Assembly: GCA_024703855.1 (NCBI GenBank)
Contig: CP087965.1
Span: forward strand, 566,001-630,000
Length of the DNA stretch: 64,000 nt
DNA from: Polaromonas sp. P2-4
GTDB taxonomy: Bacteria; Pseudomonadota; Gammaproteobacteria; Burkholderiales; Burkholderiaceae_C
Direction: 5' to 3'
Below the pieces are notes generated by a model that saw only the letters and a program-made list of their open reading frames with translations, ran no database searches and had not been told where the DNA came from. This document shows positions 18,493 to 27,782 of this stretch, in pieces. Within the stretch, counting starts at the first letter, position 1, and the number at the start of each line of letters is the position of its first letter. Position numbers and translations under genes: made by a program.

Positions 18493-19676
18493 TCACAGCG
18501 CCGCCGCCGTGCCCAGGATCGCGGTGGCCTGGCTCGACAGCGTGCCGCCGTTGCCATGTGCCAACGCGGTCGCCGCGCCGGCAATCTGCCGCACGCCGCA
18601 GTCGCCGCGCAGTTGGCGCACCGCCTCGATCAGCGCAAAAATGCCGTACATGCCGGGGTGCACACAGGACAGGCCGCCGCCGTTGGTATTGACCGGCAGG
18701 TGCCCGCCGGGCGCAATGCCGCCGTTTTCAACAAAGGCACCGGCCTCGCCTTTTTGCAAAAGCCCAGGTCTTCCAGAAACAGCAAGGTGTTGATGGTGAA
18801 GGCGTCGTACAGCTGCACCACATTGATGTCCTTCGCCGACAGGCCCGCCATCGCATACGCCTCGCGGCCGGACTGGCTGGCCGCGGTGACGGTCAGGTCG
18901 TGCATGGACGAGATCTGCCGGTTCCACACGGCGGTGGCATTGCCCAGCACATACACCGGCGGTTTTCGGCAAGTCGCGGGCCCGATCGGCGCGCACCAGC
19001 ACATAGGCGCCGCCGCCGTCGGTGACCAGGCAGCAGTCGCGCACCGTCAGCGGGTCGGACACCATGCGGGCGGCCAGCACATCGTCAATGCTCAGCGGGT
19101 CGCGCATGAAGGCTTCCGGATTGAGCCCGGCCCACTGGCGTGCGGCCACGGCCACTTCGGCCAGTTGCCGGCGCGTGGTGCCAAATTCAAACATGTGGCG
19201 CGAGGCCGCCAGCGCGTAGGACGACAGCGGCTGCATCGGCTCGTAGGGCGATTCGTAAGGCTGCGGGTCCATCCAGCGGCGGGCCGCGCCGATCTCGCGC
19301 CGGCCAAACTGCGCCGATCGCTGGGCACTGCCGTAACACACCAGCACCGCATTGCACTGGCCGGACTGCAGCGCGTACATGGCCGGCAGCAGATGAGCGA
19401 TGAAGCTGGAGCCGCCCAGCATGGTGCTGTCGATGTAACGCGGACGCAAGCCCAGATACTCGACCACCGGCATCGCCCACATGGTGGCCGAGGCGCTGGC
19501 GGTGCACAGGCCGTCAATGTCGCTCATCTTCAAACCGGCATCGGCCACGGCTGCGCGGGCGGCACGCGCCAGCAGTTCCATGTCGGTAAATCCCGGTGTT
19601 TCGCCGCAGCCAAAGGTGGCCACGCCGGCAATCGCTGCCTGCTGCCGCGCAATGCTTTCAGGGAGGTATCGCTCAT
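18493..19676 (-). pseudogene. Thiolase-fold protein lacking the nucleophilic Cys (Ltp2-like), frameshifted
   Basis: The restored protein is about 394 residues. Its middle and end (VQLYDAFTINTLLFLEDLGF, NGGIAPGGHLPVNTNGGG, CVHPGMYGIFALIEAVRQ) match the SCP2-thiolase-like group that pairs with DUF35 proteins. Where true thiolases have an NNNCATG-type nucleophile, this protein has DSTMLGGSSF, without Cys. Known partners of that kind (Ltp2-ChsH2) act as retro-aldolases in steroid side-chain breakdown. Here ATG 19676 overlaps the DUF35 gene stop (ATGA). Three indels break the frame: near 19640, near 18965 and at an A-run near 18757. Aldolase activity is inference. Confidence 0.78.
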
Positions 19677-20093
19677 GGCGCCACTCCCGCAAGCACCGGC
19701 AAGGGATCAAACAGCACCAGGCCGCGGCCGTCGGTGAGCTGCACCCGCGCCTGCACACGTTGACCGATTTTCAGGTCAAGCGGTTTGATGTTGTCAACGC
19801 GGCTCATCAGACGCACGCCTTCGTCCAGGTCCACCAGCGAGACGTTGTAGTCGCCGCCGGCATCGGGCTTGCGCTGCACGGTGGTCACGGCGTACACCGT
19901 GCCCTGGCCGGTGGGCGCGACCCAGCCGAGTTCGGCCGAGCCTGCAATGCGGACAATGCTCACGCGGGAAATACACATGTTTTCTGCATGCGGTGCAGCG
20001 CTGGATCAGCAAGCGCCCCTCATCGAGTGCTGCCTGGTGAAGAGCCTGCACGCCGCTGGGGGTAGCCAGGGGGATGGTTTGTTCTTGAGTCAT
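19673..20093 (-). pseudogene. DUF35 / Zn-ribbon OB-fold protein, partner of the thiolase-like protein, frameshifted
   Basis: The restored protein is about 140 residues. An N-terminal helix is followed by a rubredoxin-like Zn ribbon (CTACRKHVYFPREHCPHC, four Cys) and an OB-fold with GWVAPTGQGTVYAVTTVQR, YNVSLVDLDEGVRLMSRV and IGQRVQARV. DUF35 proteins associate with thiolase-fold enzymes and support acyl-CoA binding or aldol cleavage. An indel near 19940, right after the second CxxC, breaks the frame. The gene overlaps the thiolase-like start by four bases, so the two are probably made together. ATG 20093 is the natural start. Confidence 0.8.
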
Positions 20094-20103
20094 TGGGGGG
20101 CCT

Positions 20104-21023
20104 TTAAATCGGATCCCAGCTGAACACGTCGCCCGAACGGTCCAGTGAAAAGAAGCTGGCCTTCAGGGCGGGCAGCGCGTGGCTGGCCACCGACTGCGGG
20201 CTCCAGCCTTCGGAACGGTGCACCGAGCGGATCGGGCGCGGCTGGCTGATCAGGAAAATTTCGTTGTTGCGCACCGCAAAATCTGACCGTTGGCGTCGCG
20301 GCCTTCCTCGCTGGCCAGGCAGACGGCCAGCGGCGCAATCTTGGCCGGTGTCATCTGCTTGATGCGGTCAACACGGGCCTGCTCTTCCGGCGTGTCGGTG
20401 GGAATGGCTCCTATCATGCGGCTCCAGGCAAACGGTGCAATGCAGTTGGAGCGCACATTGAACTTGAGCATGTCCAGCGCGATCGACTTGGACAGCGCGG
20501 CCACACCCAGTTTGGCCGCAGAGTAATTGGCCTGGCCAAAGTTGCCAATCAGGCCCGAGGTGGATGTCATGTGGATGTAGTTGCCCGACTCCTGCGCCTT
20601 GAAATGCGGCGCGGCGGCGCGGCTGACGTAGTAGGCGCCGTACAGATGCACCTTGATCACGGCGTCCCATTCGTCGTCGCCCATCTTGTGAAAGAAACGG
20701 TCGCGCAAAATGCCGGCGTTGTTGACTACGCAGTCGATTCGGCCAAAACTGTCCATGGCGGTCGTGATGATTTGCTGGGCGCTCCGGGCCTGCGACACGC
20801 TGTCCGTGTTGGCCACCGCCTCGCCGCCGGCGGCACGTATTTCATTAACCACCGCCTGAGCCGGCCCGGCGTCAACGCCCTCGCCCGCCACCGAAGCGCC
20901 AATGTCGTTGACCACCACCCGGGCGCCTTCGCGTGCCATGGCCAAGGCGATATCTCGCCCAATGCCGCCACCCGCGCCGGTCACGACGACCACTTTTCCT
21001 TCCACCATGCCTGTCTTGCTCAT
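20104..21023 (-). pseudogene. SDR-family dehydrogenase 1 (multifunctional-enzyme type 2-like), frameshifted
   Basis: The restored protein is about 306 residues: VVVVTGAGGGIGRDIALAMA for cofactor binding, NDIGASVAGEG, NNAGILRDRFFHKM, the active-site Ser in MTSTSGLIGNFG and the YSAAK motif. The NDxG and long C-terminal extension (SQPRPIRSVHRSEGWSPQ) are typical of the 3-hydroxyacyl-CoA dehydrogenase part of peroxisomal multifunctional enzyme type 2. A T is missing near 20273 after DANGQI; the restored frame ends SGDVFSWDPI at 20104. ATG 21023 follows AGGAGACTTACGA. It is directly upstream of the DUF35/thiolase-like pair, fitting oxidation of a 3-hydroxyacyl-CoA. Confidence 0.8.
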
Positions 21024-21123
21024 TCGTAAGTCTCCTGGTTTGTCATAAAACGCTATCAAAAAACGCCTGGTCAACGTGCATGCCCAACATCGTCCCCGCA
21101 ACCAGACAAATCAACCATCTTCA

Positions 21124-21172
21124 AGTTCAGCACCAAGGCTTTTGAAATTCCGAAGCCTCAGCCACATCGCCT
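21124..21172. repeat. ~49-bp repeat shared with 36225-36273
   Basis: The sequence contains TTCAGCACCAAGGCTTTTGA, AATTCCG and CTCAGCCAC, matching 36225-36273 at about 40 of 49 positions. A weaker third match lies near 10845-10885. It is intergenic here, downstream of Bug receptor 5. Nothing shows what it does. Confidence 0.45.
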
Positions 21173-21178
21173 GATCAC

Positions 21179-22174
21179 TCACTCCGGCTTGAACCCGAGT
21201 TGCTGCAGCTGCGTTTTCTCGCGCGCAAACTGCTCGGTGGCGTACTTGCGGTATTCCTCGGAGGTCATGAGCAGCGGTGTCAGGTCGTAGTCGTCCAGCA
21301 CCTTGTTGTAGGCGGTGTCCATGGAGGCCTTCCTGAAAGCGGCATGCAGTTTCGCCACCACCGCCGGGGGCATGCCTTTGGGACCCACAATGCCGGTGGG
21401 CGAATACACGGAAAGGTTGTAGCCGAGTTCTTTGGCGGTAGGCACCGTGGGGAAACGACCAATCCGGCTGTCGGTCAGCGAGGCCAGCACGCGGATTTTT
21501 CCGGACAGGGCCATCGGGCCCACGCCGGGGTCACCGTAAACGTCGAGGTGGCCGCCCAGCAGCGCCACCACGGCCCCGGATCCGCCCTTGAACGGCACCA
21601 TGTTGAACTGTGTGCCGGCGAGGCGCGCGAGCTGCTCACCGGCAATCCGGTTGGCGCTGGTGGCGCCGACATTGCCGTAGCTGATGATGCCGGGGCGTGC
21701 CTTGGCATCTGCCAGCAGTTCCTGCAACGTCTTCCATGGGGCCTCGTTTCTGACGGTGACAACGGTTGAGTAATTGGCCAGTCCGATCACATAGGTGAAA
21801 TCGCTCAGCGGATCCCAGTTGACCTTTTGCAGCAGGGGCTGGCGAATCACCGAGTTATGCATCATGGACAGCGTGTATCCGTCGGGCGCAGCAGTCTGCG
21901 CCACGCTGACGGGGCCAACCACGCCGCCATTGCCGGCCCGGTGCATCAGGACAATCGGTTGGCCCAACTCAGTGGACGCCGCAGCGGCCAGGGTCCGCAT
22001 GAGGGCATCAGCAGAACCACCCGGAGGAAAGGGCACCACCAGGGTGATGGGTTTAGCGGGGTAGGTGTCCGCGGCAGCGGGCAGAGCGAACAAGCCCAGG
22101 CACACACTGGTGATGACGATCAATGTACGCCTCATGAATTCCGACAAAGGCTTGGCACCCAGGCAATTGAACAT
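21179..22174 (-). CDS. Bug family solute-binding receptor 5
   Basis: The intact protein of about 331 residues starts at ATG 22174 (MFNCLGAKPLSEF), which has AGGAG at good spacing; the alternative MRRTLIVITS at 22135 begins directly at the signal peptide. The mature part has YPAKPITLVVPFPPGGSADA, MHRAGNGGVVGPVSVAQ, VPFKGGSGAVVALLGGHLD and FPTVPTAKELG, the Bug pattern. It is divergent from acyl-CoA ligase 2, with a 317-bp shared upstream region, and so may be co-regulated with it. No TctA/TctB genes are nearby and the ligand is unknown. Confidence 0.85.
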   Translation of the reverse strand: MFNCLGAKPLSEFMRRTLIVITSVCLGLFALPAAADTYPAKPITLVVPFPPGGSADALMRTLAAAASTELGQPIVLMHRAGNGGVVGPVSVAQTAAPDGYTLSMMHNSVIRQPLLQKVNWDPLSDFTYVIGLANYSTVVTVRNEAPWKTLQELLADAKARPGIISYGNVGATSANRIAGEQLARLAGTQFNMVPFKGGSGAVVALLGGHLDVYGDPGVGPMALSGKIRVLASLTDSRIGRFPTVPTAKELGYNLSVYSPTGIVGPKGMPPAVVAKLHAAFRKASMDTAYNKVLDDYDLTPLLMTSEEYRKYATEQFAREKTQLQQLGFKPE

Positions 22175-22491
22175 GGCTTGCTCCTGTATTTGAAATAAGT
22201 GTTTCAGTGTAGGAAGCAGCGGCGGCTTGCCAAATGGCAGGAACAATGAATATGACTTGCATAAATGCTCATCGCGGGTAAACACCGAGCCAATGCGCAA
22301 GGCAAATTTGGGGGCGCACCGCCGCGCCCTTCTGCTGACACTTTCGGCCACCGCGCTTGATCCAAATCGCCATTGCCCCGGGCCAGCCCCGCATGATGCA
22401 ATCCTGGTGCGCGGTCCGGCAAACAAGGTGTTTTCACAGCGCCTCTGTTTTCGGAACGGCAACCCGACCCCCCCAGAATGAAGGAGACCTT
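22175..22491. other. Divergent intergenic region, no gene seen
   Basis: This 317-bp gap separates Bug receptor 5 (-) from acyl-CoA ligase 2 (+) and must hold both promoters. I see the AAGGAG ribosome-binding site for the ligase at 22481-22486 and AGGAG for the receptor, but no convincing sigma-70 promoter, operator or coding sequence. Confidence 0.5.
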
Positions 22492-24033
22492 ATGTACCTG
22501 ACCTCAGGTTTGCACCGATCCGTCCAGCGGCATCCGGAAAAAACCGCCACGGTGGACCATGGACGCAGGCAGTCCTTCCTCGAACTGAGCCAGCGGGTTG
22601 CCCGTCTGGCCGGTGCGCTCAGGCAGTTGGGCGTGGCACAGGGCGACCGCGTGGCGGTACTGGCCCTCAACTCCGATCGTTATATCGAAACCGCGCTGGC
22701 GGTCTGGTGGGCCGATGCCGTGCTCAACCCCGTCAACACACGCTGGAGCAGGGCCGAGATCATTTACGCGCTCAAGGACTGCGGGGTTGGCGTGCTGTTG
22801 GTCGACGACGCCTTTGCGGCGATGGCCCCAGACCTGCATGCAGGTGTGCCCTGCCTGCGCAGCACGGTGCACATGGGTCGCCAGGCCACGCCGCCCGGCA
22901 TGCAAGACTATGAATCGCTGCTCGCGCAAGCCCAACCCGTGGAAGACACCCGTTGCGATGCGTCGTCGCTGGCGGCCATCCTGTACACCGGCGGCACCAC
23001 TGGTTTTCCCAAAGGCGTGATGCTCTCGCACCGCAACCTGTGGTCGTCCATGGTGGGACGCACCGCCGAAATCCCCAACCCCAACGATTTCGTCACCCTG
23101 CTGATCGCCCCCTGTTCCATGTCGCCGGCCTGGGCCGGCTGATCGGCCAGACCATTGTGGGAGGAACTTGCGTCACGCTGCCCGCCTTCCAGGTCGAGTC
23201 TGTGCTGCGCACCATCCAGGACGAACAGATCACCGACATGGTCATGGTGCCCAGCATGATCCAGATGATGGTGGATGACCCCTGCTTCACGCAATTCAGG
23301 CTGAGCAGCCTGAAGCGCATCGTCTGGGGCGCGGCCCCCATCGCCCTGCCCTTGCTGGAGCGGGCGCTGGACGCGTTGCCGGGGGTGGAGTTCATCCACG
23401 CCTATGGCATGACCGAAACCTCCGCATCCGTGTCCGTCAACGGCGCCTGCAACTCCGTGGAGGCGCGGCGCAGCGGGCTGATCCGTTCGGCGGGTCGGGC
23501 CGGCTACGCCGCCGAGGTGCGCATCGCCGACGACCAGGGCCAGGAAGTGCCGCGCAGCCTCGGGCGAAATTATGGTGCGGGGTCCCATCGTGATGATGGG
23601 TTACTGGAACCGTCCCGAGGAAACTCAAAACGCCCTGCGGGACGGCTGGCTGCGCACGGGCGACGGCGGCACCATGGACGAGGCGGGCTACATCTATGTG
23701 ATTGACCGCATCAAGGACATGATCATCACCGGTGGCGAAAATGTTTACCCGGCTGAAGTGGAAGGGGTGCTGGGCCGCCACCCCGCCGTGGCGACCAGCG
23801 CGGTCATCGGCATCCCCAGCGACAAATGGGGCGAGGCTGTGCATGCGGTGGTTGTGCTGCGCGAAGGCATGCAGGCAACCGGGCAGGAACTGCGCGATCA
23901 TTGCCGCAGCCACCTGGGCGGCTACAAGTGCCCGAAGAGCATCGAGTTCAGGACCGCCATGCCCTTGTCGGCCGCCGGCAAGGTACTCAAAAGCGAGCTG
24001 CGCAAGCCCCATGACGCGGGTCATCAACCATGA
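22492..24033 (+). pseudogene. Class I acyl-CoA ligase 2, frameshifted
   Basis: The restored protein is about 513 residues. It has ILYTGGTTGFPKGVMLSHRN (A3), APLFHVAGLG, FIHAYGMTETSASVS (A5), GWLRTGDGGTMDEAGYIYV (A7), TGGENVYPAEVEGVL (A8) and LSAAGKVLKSEL with the catalytic Lys (A10). It should make acyl-CoA from an acid, ATP and CoA. Indels occur near 23115 (inside APLFH) and near 23563 (before GEIMVRGPIV); the total length stays in frame. The start at 22492 follows AAGGAG. Its stop overlaps the PaaI-type thioesterase start, so the two form a plus-strand operon in an otherwise minus-strand island. Confidence 0.82.
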
Positions 24034-24485
24034 GTGAGGCCATCCGCCGGCCACCCGCCGGGGCCCTGTCCAATGTGTTTGACCGCGTCCCGTTTCTGAA
24101 ACTTCTGGGGGCCAGCCGCGAAGTCTCCGAAGGCGGTTTTGCCCGCCTGGCCCTGCAGGTCCAGCCCGAGTTGACCAATCTGTTCGAGGCGGCCCACGGC
24201 GGCGTCCTGATGTCCTTGCTGGACACCGCCATGGCCAGCGCCGCCGTGTCGAGCGTGAACTTTGAGTCCAGCGCAGTCACGCTCAACCTGAGTGTGAGTT
24301 TCCTGCAGCCCGGACGCGGAAGACTGCTCATCGAAGGCCAAAGAACAGGCGGCGGCCGATCGATCTGCTTCTGTGAAGGAAAAGTCATGGACGAACAGGG
24401 CCAGGTCCTGGCCCGCGCCATCGGATCCTTCAAGTTCAAGCGCCTGGTGCTGGCAGACACCGGGCTGCAGGCCGCGTCCGATTAA
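24030..24485 (+). CDS. PaaI family hot-dog thioesterase 1
   Basis: This 151-residue single hot-dog protein contains NLFEAAHGGVLMSLLDTAMA, the HGGxxxxLxD region holding the catalytic residues in PaaI-type thioesterases, then VTLNLSVSFLQPGRG and GGGRSICFCEGKVMDEQGQ. It probably hydrolyses an acyl-CoA to free CoA, perhaps as a safety valve for stalled intermediates. The start ATG overlaps the acyl-CoA ligase 2 stop by four bases. It resembles thioesterase 2 (24519-24989) closely, with shared LTN, HGGV, FxxPGRGRL and GGGRSxCFCE segments, so the two are probably duplicates in convergent orientation. Confidence 0.85.
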   Translation: MSEAIRRPPAGALSNVFDRVPFLKLLGASREVSEGGFARLALQVQPELTNLFEAAHGGVLMSLLDTAMASAAVSSVNFESSAVTLNLSVSFLQPGRGRLLIEGQRTGGGRSICFCEGKVMDEQGQVLARAIGSFKFKRLVLADTGLQAASD

Positions 24486-24518
24486 GCCCGGCACCGCCCC
24501 CTTGCGGTGCATTGCCTG

Positions 24519-24989
24519 TCAGGGATCCACGTATTTGAAGGTGCCCATGGCCTTGGCGACCAACTCCCCGGCCTCGTCTTCGATGCGCGCCTCGCAAAAA
24601 CACACCGAGCGGCCACCGCCGACGGCCTGCCCGTGCGCCACCAGCCGGCCCCGCCCGGGTTTGATGAAGCTGGTGGACATGTCGATGGTGACCACCGCGC
24701 GGGTAAAGCCGGACTTCGACAGGGCCGCGCTGGACATGACGCCGTCGAGCATGGTCATGATCACGCCGCCATGCAGGACATGAAAGTTGTTGGTCAGCTC
24801 CGGCCGCGCCTGCAGCACCAGGCGCGCCACGCCGCCTTCGGCAAACTCGCGGCGCAAGTCCAGCAACCGGTTGAAGCCCACTTGGGCAAACAGCGTGGAG
24901 GTGTCGATGGGCGGCTCCGTCACCGGGGCCGGCCCGGCGCCCGCCTGTTCAACCGGCTCGCCATGTACAGGTTCTGCCACGGTAATCAT
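24519..24989 (-). CDS. PaaI family hot-dog thioesterase 2
   Basis: The protein of about 156 residues has NNFHVLHGGVIMTMLDGVMS, VTIDMSTSFIKPGRGRLV and GGGRSVCFCEARIEDEAGE, the PaaI-type hot-dog pattern. It is clearly related to thioesterase 1, which it faces. The start ATG 24989 overlaps the stop of Bug receptor 6 (ATGA), so it is translated with the receptor. A longer in-frame ORF upstream runs through the receptor in another frame and is not real. The N-terminus is acidic and proline-rich, unlike thioesterase 1. Substrate unknown. Confidence 0.83.
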   Translation of the reverse strand: MITVAEPVHGEPVEQAGAGPAPVTEPPIDTSTLFAQVGFNRLLDLRREFAEGGVARLVLQARPELTNNFHVLHGGVIMTMLDGVMSSAALSKSGFTRAVVTIDMSTSFIKPGRGRLVAHGQAVGGGRSVCFCEARIEDEAGELVAKAMGTFKYVDP

Positions 24990-25964
24990 TGGTTGATCTG
25001 GATATTGGCGTCCTTGATGATCCTGGCGTACAGGGTCGCATCGGATTTCACGATCTGGCCGAACTCTTCGGGCTTGCCGCCGCCCACCCACAGGCCCAGG
25101 CCTTCGATACGTGCCACCACATCGGGCAGGCGCAGGATGCGGTTGACTTCCTCCGAGAGCTTGTTGACGATGGCCGGAGGCGTCGCAGGCGGCAGGAACA
25201 GACCGAACCAGCCGTAGGGGTCAAACGAGTGGTAGCCCAGTTCCTTGAAGGTGGGCACGTCCGGCAGCGAGGGCATGCGCTGCGTACCGGTGACGGCCAG
25301 CGGCTTGAAGGACTTGATATGCACCCGGGCCGAAGCGCTGTCGATGAAGGCCGACGTCAATTGCCCGCCCACCATGTTGGTGACCAGCGGTGCGGCGCCC
25401 TGGAAGGGCACATGCACCATGTCCAGACCGGCCTGCAGCTTCAGCAGCGAGCCCTGGATGTGCGAGGAAGTGCCCGCGCCATAGGTGCCAAAGTTGTACT
25501 TGCCTGGGTTGGCCTTGACCAGCGCCACAAAGTCCTTGAGGTTGTTGGCCGGCGAATCCAGCGGCACCACAAACATGCTGGGGCTCTTGGCCACCTGGGC
25601 CACTGGGGCAAAGTCCTTGAGCGGGTCATAGGGCAGTTTCATCAGCGTCGGCTGCTGGACGATGGCAGTGATCGCCAACAACACGGTGTAGCCATCCGGC
25701 GCGGCCTTGGCGACCAGGTTGTTGCCAATGGTCCCGCCAGCGCCAGACCTGTTTTCCACCAGCGCCGTGACGTTCCAGGCTTCCTGCAGTTTCTGGCCCA
25801 CCACGCGCCAGAATATCGGTGGCGCCACCGGCCGGATAAGGCACGATGATCTTGATCGGCTGGCTGGGGTAAGGCGCGTTTTGCGCTTGCGCGATGGCGC
25901 AGCCCAGGGTGGCAGCCAGCGTGGCGGCGGCCAGAATGGCACGGCGGCTCAGGGGTCGTTTCAT
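24986..25964 (-). pseudogene. Bug family solute-binding receptor 6, frameshifted
   Basis: The restored protein is about 326 residues with an N-terminal signal (MKRPLSRRAILAAATLAAT) that has a twin-arginine-like start, then YPSQPIKIIVPYPAGGATD, VENRSGAGGTIGNNLVA, DGYTVLLAITAIVQQ, HVPFQGAAPLVTNMVGGQL and LPDVPTFKELG. An indel near 25805 (ILAR to VVGQKLQEAW) breaks the frame. ATG 25964 has GAGGAGACAAGC upstream. It is coupled to thioesterase 2 and lies downstream of the enoyl-CoA hydratase gene. Ligand unknown. Confidence 0.8.
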
Positions 25965-26036
25965 GCTTGTCTCCTCTTGGGGGTGGTTGAAATGAAGGTC
26001 TTGAAGTTCATGCCGCTCATCACAGCGCTGCTGCTC

Positions 26037-26104
26037 AGTTTCTTAAGGAAAATCGGCCTGCAGCCCTTTTCTGACGGGCGCAAGCAGCTATGTTTTTGAG
26101 AGCA
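26037..26104 (-). repeat. Dispersed ~60-bp repeat copy
   Basis: On the minus strand it reads GCTCTCAAAAACATAGCTGC, then TTGCGCCCGTCAG, AAGGGCTGCAGGCCGATTTT, a clear family member. It fills the gap between the enoyl-CoA hydratase and Bug receptor 6. Confidence 0.65.
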
Positions 26105-26124
26105 ACTGCCGCACAGGGAATGGC

Positions 26125-26922
26125 TCATGGCAGCGCTGGCCACTGGAACAGCGCCGGCTCCTTGTTGACAAAGCGGTTCACCGCCGTGCGGTGCTCGGTC
26201 GTGCCCATGGCCAGGGCCTGGGCGTTGGCTTCCAGCTCCAGCAGCGCGGGCAGGTCCGCGCCCCAGCCGGCCAGCGTGCGTTTGACCAGGCTGACGGCCA
26301 CCGGCGACGCATGGACAAAACTCGCCGCCAATGCCCGGGCGCGCGGCAGCAACTGCTCGGGGGCATGCAGTTCCATGGCCAGGCCCAGTTTCAGGGCCTC
26401 GGCGCCGTCAATATCGCGGGCCGACAACATCAGTTCCTTGGCGCGCTGCACGCCGACAATGCGCGGCAAGGTGTAGAAGGCGCCGCAGTCGGGCACCAGG
26501 CCCACTTTCATGAAGGACATGCAAAACCGCGCCCTTGGCGTGGCCAGCACAAAGTCGGCCGCCAGCGCCAGGCTGAAGCCCGCGCCGGCGGCCGCGCCGT
26601 CCACGGCAGCAATGACGGGACGGTCCAGCGTCAGCAGGTCCTGCAGCCAGGCGTGCAGGTCCTGCAGGCGGTTGCGCCAGCCCTCGTTGTCCAGCCCCAC
26701 GGTGGCGATGTTGCGCAGGTCGCCACCCGAGCAAAAATGGCCGTTGGCCCCGGTGAGGATGAGCGCGCGGATGCTGCGATCGCGCCGCACGCGGGCCACC
26801 ACCTCGGTGACCTCCTCGCGCATGGCCGGATCCAGCGCGTTGCGTTTGGCCGGGTTGTCCAGCGTCAGGGTCGCCACCTGTTCGTGGACGTCGAATCGGA
26901 TGGTTTTGAACGTGTCGGTCAT
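26125..26922 (-). CDS. Enoyl-CoA hydratase/isomerase family protein
   Basis: The intact 265-residue crotonase-fold protein has LTLDNPAKRNALDPAMREEV, ILTGANGHFCSGGDLRNIA (first oxyanion-hole segment), AAVDGAAAGAGFSLALAADF (second segment) and FMKVGLVPDCGAFYTLPRIV. It should hydrate a 2-enoyl-CoA or isomerise one. At the first catalytic-acid position the sequence has DCGAFYTLPR, where classic hydratases have PGAGGTQRL, so isomerase-type or other crotonase chemistry is possible. It lies upstream of Bug receptor 6 and downstream of an SDR that may be a 2,4-dienoyl-CoA reductase. Confidence 0.85.
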   Translation of the reverse strand: MTDTFKTIRFDVHEQVATLTLDNPAKRNALDPAMREEVTEVVARVRRDRSIRALILTGANGHFCSGGDLRNIATVGLDNEGWRNRLQDLHAWLQDLLTLDRPVIAAVDGAAAGAGFSLALAADFVLATPRARFCMSFMKVGLVPDCGAFYTLPRIVGVQRAKELMLSARDIDGAEALKLGLAMELHAPEQLLPRARALAASFVHASPVAVSLVKRTLAGWGADLPALLELEANAQALAMGTTEHRTAVNRFVNKEPALFQWPALP

Positions 26923-26949
26923 CGGTGTTTCCTCGCCTGTCAGGGGGTA

Positions 26950-27750
26950 TCAGGCGGTCAGTGCGGCGCTCAGATCGCGGCCACCGCCGAGCGAACTGCC
27001 GCCATCCACCGGTATCACGGCACCGGTCACAAACTGCGCATGGCGCGAGCTCAGAAACAGCGCCATGTCGGCAATCTCGGCCGTGGTGCCCATACGACCC
27101 AGCGGCACCGAGGCCACAAACTTCTGCGTGGCCTCGGGCGTCGGTGCCAGGCGCCGCATGCCTTCGGTGTCACCAATTGGGCCCGGCACAATGGAATTGA
27201 CGCGAATGCCTTCGGGGCCCCACTCCATCGCCAGCACGCGGGTGAGCATGTCCACACCGGCCTTGGCGGCGCACACATGAGCCTGGTACCGCGTCGGGTT
27301 GTAGGCTTGCGACGCCGAGATGCTGATGACAGACGCGCCCGGTTTACGCAGAAACTGGTGCGCACCGCGCAGCACATGGAAGGTGCCGTTGAGGTCGATG
27401 TCGATCACGGTGCGAAAACCCTTGGCCGACATGCCCAGGGCCGGTGCGACGAAGTTGCCGGCCGCGCCGGAGACCAGCACATCGAAATCGCCTATGGCTT
27501 CGTGCGCCTGCGCCAGCGCGGCAGCGATGGCCTCGGCATCGCGCACATCGGCGCTGTAACCTTCGATGCGGGCACCGGCCGCCGCCAGGCCGCGCAATTC
27601 GGCCACGGCCCCGGCCACCCGTTCGGGTGAACGGCTGGCAATCGCCACATTCGCGCCACAGGCGGCAAAGGCCCTGGCGATGCCGAGGTTGATGCCGCTG
27701 CTGCCGCCGGCCACGAAGACAGAGCGGCCCTTGAAATCGTTGATGTCCAT
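26950..27750 (-). CDS. SDR-family oxidoreductase 2 (2,4-dienoyl-CoA reductase-like)
   Basis: The intact 266-residue protein has a cofactor loop VFVAGGSSGINLGIARAFA, SGAAGNFVAPALGMSAKGF, Ser in VISISASQAY, and AHVCAAKAGVDMLTRVLAME. The usual SDR YxxxK motif has Val in place of Tyr (VCAAK). Peroxisomal-type 2,4-dienoyl-CoA reductases (DECR2-like) also lack this Tyr, and the NFVAPA segment fits them. It probably reduces an unsaturated acyl-CoA intermediate with NADPH. It lies between acyl-CoA ligase 3 and the enoyl-CoA hydratase. Confidence 0.83.
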   Translation of the reverse strand: MDINDFKGRSVFVAGGSSGINLGIARAFAACGANVAIASRSPERVAGAVAELRGLAAAGARIEGYSADVRDAEAIAAALAQAHEAIGDFDVLVSGAAGNFVAPALGMSAKGFRTVIDIDLNGTFHVLRGAHQFLRKPGASVISISASQAYNPTRYQAHVCAAKAGVDMLTRVLAMEWGPEGIRVNSIVPGPIGDTEGMRRLAPTPEATQKFVASVPLGRMGTTAEIADMALFLSSRHAQFVTGAVIPVDGGSSLGGGRDLSAALTA

Positions 27751-27782
27751 GGAAGTCCTTGGTGTTAGTAAGTAGGGGGTGT

